A stretch of DNA of 64,000 bases, from contig JAFDXK010000002.1 of the NCBI GenBank assembly GCA_018267965.1, positions 434,001-498,000 of the forward strand, given 5' to 3'. The translations under genes were made by a program, and so were the position numbers. Positions 60,815 through 64,000 of the stretch are shown here, piece after piece (the first letter of the stretch is position 1; each line of letters begins with the position of its first letter). Origin of the DNA: Bacteroidota bacterium. GTDB lineage: Bacteria > Bacteroidota > Bacteroidia > Chitinophagales > Chitinophagaceae. Below the pieces are notes generated by a model. That model did not search any database, was not told the origin of the DNA, and saw only the letters and a program-made list of their open reading frames with translations.

Positions 60815-61876
60815 ATGAGGAAAAGATATTTAATGAGCTTACTGATGATATGCATGGTGCATGTTGCCAAAGCACAGGATATACACTTCTCGCAGTTTTA
60901 CGAGAATGCTATCATGCGCAACCCGGCGCTTACCGGCATCTTCAGCGGAGATTATAAAGCTGGCGTGAATTATCGTACACAATGGAGCAGCATTTCTGTT
61001 CCGTTTCAGACCGTGTTGGCTTCAGCAGAGTCTCGCATAGCTGTCAACAGGGCTGTAGGCGATTATTTAAGCTTTGGTGTTACTGCTACTTACGACCATG
61101 CTGGCAGCATCAACTTCAACAGCACCCAGGTTTATCCTGCACTCAACTTCAACAAAGCCATGGCGGATGGGCATAGGTCTTATTTATCTGTGGGTTTTGC
61201 CGGTGGGTATGTACAACGCTCTTTTGACTTATCTAAAGCAACATTCAGCACCCAGTATACTGGTGGTAATTATAACCCTGTTAGCGCATCAGGCGAGAAT
61301 ATCAGCAACGTGAGTATGCATTATTACGATTTGGGCGCAGGAATGAGCTTCAATAGTTCGATTGGCGAAGCAAGGAACGTTAATTATTATCTGGGTGTGG
61401 GTGCATATCACCTTGCTAAACCCAAGCAAACTTTCGCGGGCGATAATGATATGTTGCGGTTGGATACCAAATTCAACGGTAACTTCGGTGTTCGTATTAA
61501 TATGACTGAACAATATGCACTGACCGGCCACCTTAATTATTCAAAACAGGGGCCATATAGAGAGATCATTGGCGGTGCATTGTTAAGCTGGCGTTATGCG
61601 ACAGAAGCAGTGAAAGGATTTGCTGTGTATGCAGGTGCTTTCGTGAGGATTAAAGATGCAGTAATACCTACTATTAAAATGGACTATGATATTTATTCGG
61701 TAACAATGTCCTACGATATTAATACCTCAAGCCTAAGGACCGCATCAAATGGTGCCGGTGGCTATGAGCTATCATTGTTTGTACGTGGTGCTATCAAGCG
61801 AAACACAATTCAGGGCGCGCAGGTGCAATGCCCACGTTTCGAGCAGATGCTTGATAATACAGGTTCAGACTTTTAA
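60815..61876 (+). CDS. PorP/SprF family outer membrane protein (2)
   Basis: 353 aa with a signal peptide ending VAKAQ and the family block DIHFSQFYENAIMRNPALTG, quoted here as IHFSQFYENAIMRNPA. Barrel strands follow (GYVQRSFDLSKATF). It is a paralogue of the 47896 gene and is 10 bp behind the giant adhesin, forming the second cargo-partner pair. It ends QCPRFEQML, the QCPRF motif being shared with the first (NCPRFY). Confidence 0.93.
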   Translation: MRKRYLMSLLMICMVHVAKAQDIHFSQFYENAIMRNPALTGIFSGDYKAGVNYRTQWSSISVPFQTVLASAESRIAVNRAVGDYLSFGVTATYDHAGSINFNSTQVYPALNFNKAMADGHRSYLSVGFAGGYVQRSFDLSKATFSTQYTGGNYNPVSASGENISNVSMHYYDLGAGMSFNSSIGEARNVNYYLGVGAYHLAKPKQTFAGDNDMLRLDTKFNGNFGVRINMTEQYALTGHLNYSKQGPYREIIGGALLSWRYATEAVKGFAVYAGAFVRIKDAVIPTIKMDYDIYSVTMSYDINTSSLRTASNGAGGYELSLFVRGAIKRNTIQGAQVQCPRFEQMLDNTGSDF

Positions 61877-61906
61877 GATTTTAGCGTTACATATAGAGGA
61901 TAGAAA

Positions 61907-61934
61907 AAAGCGAACGGTGTCTACCGTTCGCTTT
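61907..61934. terminator. Bidirectional terminator
   Basis: 12-bp stem AAAGCGAACGGT / ACCGTTCGCTTT with a 4-nt loop. T-rich flank on the right (GCCTTTTAT) and A-rich flank on the left let it serve both PorP/SprF (2) and the convergent response regulator. Confidence 0.85.
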
Positions 61935-61959
61935 GCCTTTTATATAACTTCTTATGTGT

Positions 61960-62652
61960 TTATTGATTGTACACAAACTTGAAACCGATGCCGTGAATGG
62001 TTTGTAATTCTACGCCCGGTTGTCCTTTGATGTATTTCCTCACTTTAGTGATGAACACATCCATACTGCGGCCAAGGAAATAATCTTCCTTACCCCACAC
62101 ATTCAGCAATATCTCATCACGCTTCAATACTTTGTTAGCATTTACACACAGGTATTTGATGAGGTCTGCTTCACGTTGTGTCAGCTGGTGTTCCTGTCCG
62201 TCTCCGCGCAGTACCAGGTTGTTATAATCGAATATCAGGTTGCCCAGTTTTATTTCGGCAGGAGTATCGTCTTCTTTCTTTTTAGTACGCTTCAGGAACA
62301 CTTCAAGGCGAAGTAATAATTCCTGCATATTGAACGGCTTGGTGATGTAGTCATCTGCACCGCTTTTAAAACCTGCTATCTTATCGTCATCCATGTTTTT
62401 GGATGTCAATAATAAGATAGGTATAGCTTCGTTTTTCTGACGTATTTGGTTGGCAAGGTGCATACCGTCCTTTTTAGGCAGCATCACATCAAGCAGGCAC
62501 ACATCAAAATTGTGTTTCATGAATTGAGCCCAGGCAGTTTCAGCATCAGCGCTGTGCACCACGTCATAGCCCGCATTAGATAAACTATCTCTCACTACAT
62601 AGCTCAACGTCGGATCATCCTCTACCAGTAATATTTTAGCTTTATCGGCCAT
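61960..62652 (-). CDS. OmpR-family response regulator (2), RprY-type
   Basis: 230 aa. Receiver: acidic pair EDD (11-13), phospho-acceptor Asp55 (CLLDVMLP), YITKPFN. Winged helix (~125-230) with LTQREADLIKYLC and VWGKEDYFLGRSMDVFITKVRKYI, quoted in part: GRSMDVFITKVRKYI. It resembles the RprY regulators of Bacteroidota. The likely kinase is not adjacent; the gldH-linked kinase at 38523 is of the right class. It is convergent with the second adhesin pair. Confidence 0.93.
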   Translation of the reverse strand: MADKAKILLVEDDPTLSYVVRDSLSNAGYDVVHSADAETAWAQFMKHNFDVCLLDVMLPKKDGMHLANQIRQKNEAIPILLLTSKNMDDDKIAGFKSGADDYITKPFNMQELLLRLEVFLKRTKKKEDDTPAEIKLGNLIFDYNNLVLRGDGQEHQLTQREADLIKYLCVNANKVLKRDEILLNVWGKEDYFLGRSMDVFITKVRKYIKGQPGVELQTIHGIGFKFVYNQ

Positions 62653-62805
62653 ACTCTTTAGTTCTGTTTATCAAAGAAATGATATTGTTTATAATATAAT
62701 ACCTCTATTATGCCACAATATACATAAACTATTAACGTAATTATAGTGATTTGACCTATAAAGTTTTTACTCTTTTATTCCACAAGACGATCTTTAATTT
62801 TCAGG

Positions 62806-63399
62806 CTATCTCTTTACCCTGTCAGGGTTTTGGCTGAGGTATGCTTCCCAGCTTTGTGCCTTTTTCGATGCCCGGGGAACCTTAATTGTTGATGCGTCTT
62901 TTTTCAGGCTATTCATTAGTCCCTGGTGATGGTGGCAGAGTGCAACTGCTACAGCATCGGTTGCATCCATAAAGCGTACATCTTCTTTAAAACCTAATGT
63001 GTGCTGCAGCATCTCCCAAACCTGTTCCTTAGTGGCATTACCTCTGCCTGTAATCGATTGCTTTATCTTGCGGGGTGCGTATTCTTCGGCCCTTAACCCG
63101 TGCATCATGGCAGCGGCTATCGCTACGCCCTGCGCACGCCCCAGTTTCAGCATACTTTGTACGTTTTTGCCAAAGAAGGGAGCTTCAATAGCTATGGCTG
63201 TTGGCTTGTGAGTAGCGATAAGGGTTTCTATTTTTTTATATATCAGTTCTAGCCTTTCTGCATGGTCTTTTTTGCGCGCCAGTTGTAGTACACCCATTTC
63301 CACAAGTGAAACCTTATTTTTGTTGATGGCTATCAGCCCGTAACCCATAACTAATGTACCGGGGTCTATACCTAAAATGATATGGGGTTCTTGCTGCAA
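62806..63399 (-). CDS. ruvC: Holliday junction resolvase RuvC
   Basis: 197 aa. RNase H-like nuclease that cuts Holliday junctions after RuvAB branch migration. ILGIDPGTLVMGYG has catalytic Asp12; IAIEAPFFGKNVQSMLKLGRAQG, quoted here as EAPFFGKNVQSMLKLGRA, supplies the second acidic residue; MDATDAVAVALCHHH the last pair. It carries a 20-30-residue basic tail beyond the core. It is divergent from the membrane protein gene with a 14-bp gap. Confidence 0.95.
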   Translation of the reverse strand: MQQEPHIILGIDPGTLVMGYGLIAINKNKVSLVEMGVLQLARKKDHAERLELIYKKIETLIATHKPTAIAIEAPFFGKNVQSMLKLGRAQGVAIAAAMMHGLRAEEYAPRKIKQSITGRGNATKEQVWEMLQHTLGFKEDVRFMDATDAVAVALCHHHQGLMNSLKKDASTIKVPRASKKAQSWEAYLSQNPDRVKR

Positions 63400-63413
63400 A
63401 TGATAAACTTGTA

Positions 63414-64000
63414 TTGAACAAAAATACCAAAATACGGCTCAATTATGTTATTGGTGCCATTATATCCCTCTTATTGTTGTGGGCTATATACGTGCAGGTC
63501 AGTAATGAATTGCACAAAACCGATTTCAATACTGCGTGGCAAACCGGACCGGTGCATTGGCTGTATATCACTGTAACCCTGATGCTGGTCAATCTTTTTC
63601 TCGAAGCATGGAAATGGTATTTACTGGCACAATCCGCACAGCCACTCACCTTCAAAGAAGCATTGTTCAGTTATTTATACGGACTCGCCTTTTCTATCAT
63701 CACACCTAACCGCATAGGGGAATACCCCGGCAGGTTGTTATTCATGAAAAGGAAAAACCCGTTGCGATTGGTAAGTGTGTCCATATTAGGTTCTGTAGCG
63801 CAAATGCTAACACTTTGCATCTTTGGCTGTGCAGGCCTGATGTACTATTACACCACACATCACGAAACAATGATAGGAATAGTGCTATGGTCAAACATTG
63901 CGCTCACTATTGTAATAGGTATAGCCTATTGGAGATTCGAAACCTGGATACCTTTTATTGAAAAAATAAAATGGCTGAAACGATATCGCCGATACGGAAA
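63414..64000 (+). CDS. LPG synthase/flippase-like (UPF0104) membrane protein, 3' truncated
   Basis: The frame runs open to the window end (195 codons). The only sensible start is TTG at 63414, because no in-frame ATG occurs before the first TM helix. The first residues after it read NKNTKIRLNYVIGAII. Hydrophobic helices near residues 10-25, 48-65 and further on flank the family motif SIITPNRIGEYPGRLLFM. The family (lysylphosphatidylglycerol synthase TM region, AglD-like) moves or modifies lipid-linked groups in the membrane. The C-terminus is beyond the window. Confidence 0.8.
   Translation, partial: MNKNTKIRLNYVIGAIISLLLLWAIYVQVSNELHKTDFNTAWQTGPVHWLYITVTLMLVNLFLEAWKWYLLAQSAQPLTFKEALFSYLYGLAFSIITPNRIGEYPGRLLFMKRKNPLRLVSVSILGSVAQMLTLCIFGCAGLMYYYTTHHETMIGIVLWSNIALTIVIGIAYWRFETWIPFIEKIKWLKRYRRYG

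Overview
The window comes from a member of the Bacteroidota, most likely a Chitinophagaceae-like or other Sphingobacteriia/Cytophagia-type bacterium. The evidence is the type IX secretion (T9SS) and gliding gene set: porX, gldH, two PorP/SprF proteins, a PorG-like DUF6089 barrel, two cargo proteins with type A sorting tails and three with the gliding-motility-associated (type B) C-terminal domain. TAnnTTTG promoter motifs occur in several intergenic gaps and Shine-Dalgarno sites are mostly absent, which also fits. No rRNA, tRNA, IS element or CRISPR array was seen.

Layout. 1-6700: the end of a T9SS cargo protein, a secreted pirin-like protein, a periplasmic thioredoxin, two tandem paralogues of unknown function, a 7-TM protein overlapping a NarL-type histidine kinase, and a Gly/His-rich secreted protein. 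6777-9006: an AT-rich accessory insertion with a translationally coupled pair, a PIN-GNAT-ASCH-like fusion and a small ASCH-domain protein. Its upstream region is full of repeats (an imperfect inverted repeat, a palindrome and a 29-bp direct repeat). This is the best candidate for an undescribed system. 9007-21716: mainly housekeeping and envelope genes (purL, YrdB-like, amidohydrolase, AsmA-like, folB, a cytochrome/beta-propeller lipoprotein, a BamA-like barrel, nadK, DUF6089, GNAT). 21861-30686: porX, MoxR ATPase with a helical-repeat partner, gcvP, and small regulatory or unknown genes. 30728-43422: two tandem M1 peptidases, TerC, an EnvC-like protein, yicC, gldH, a histidine kinase, rnhB, an abundant-looking secreted protein, a flavin reductase and an orphan 4-TM protein. 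43718-64000: two adhesin-PorP-response regulator modules (44327-49689 and 54199-62652) separated by pssA, purS, rsmI, a peptide-binding lipoprotein and pdxJ. The end of the window holds ruvC and a truncated flippase-like membrane protein.

How the genes fit together. The T9SS genes are dispersed. PorX is a central regulator, GldH belongs to the gliding machinery, PorG-like and PorP/SprF proteins sit in the outer membrane, and the cargo proteins (a 2201-aa and an 1185-aa adhesin, two M1 peptidases, the beta-propeller/Ig protein at the left edge) are the secreted output. Each large adhesin is followed directly by its own PorP/SprF protein, like the SprB/SprF arrangement, and then by an OmpR-family regulator. 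A pair of exact DnaA boxes lies in the AT-rich leader of the giant adhesin gene, so that gap is either an origin-like element or a DnaA-responsive promoter.
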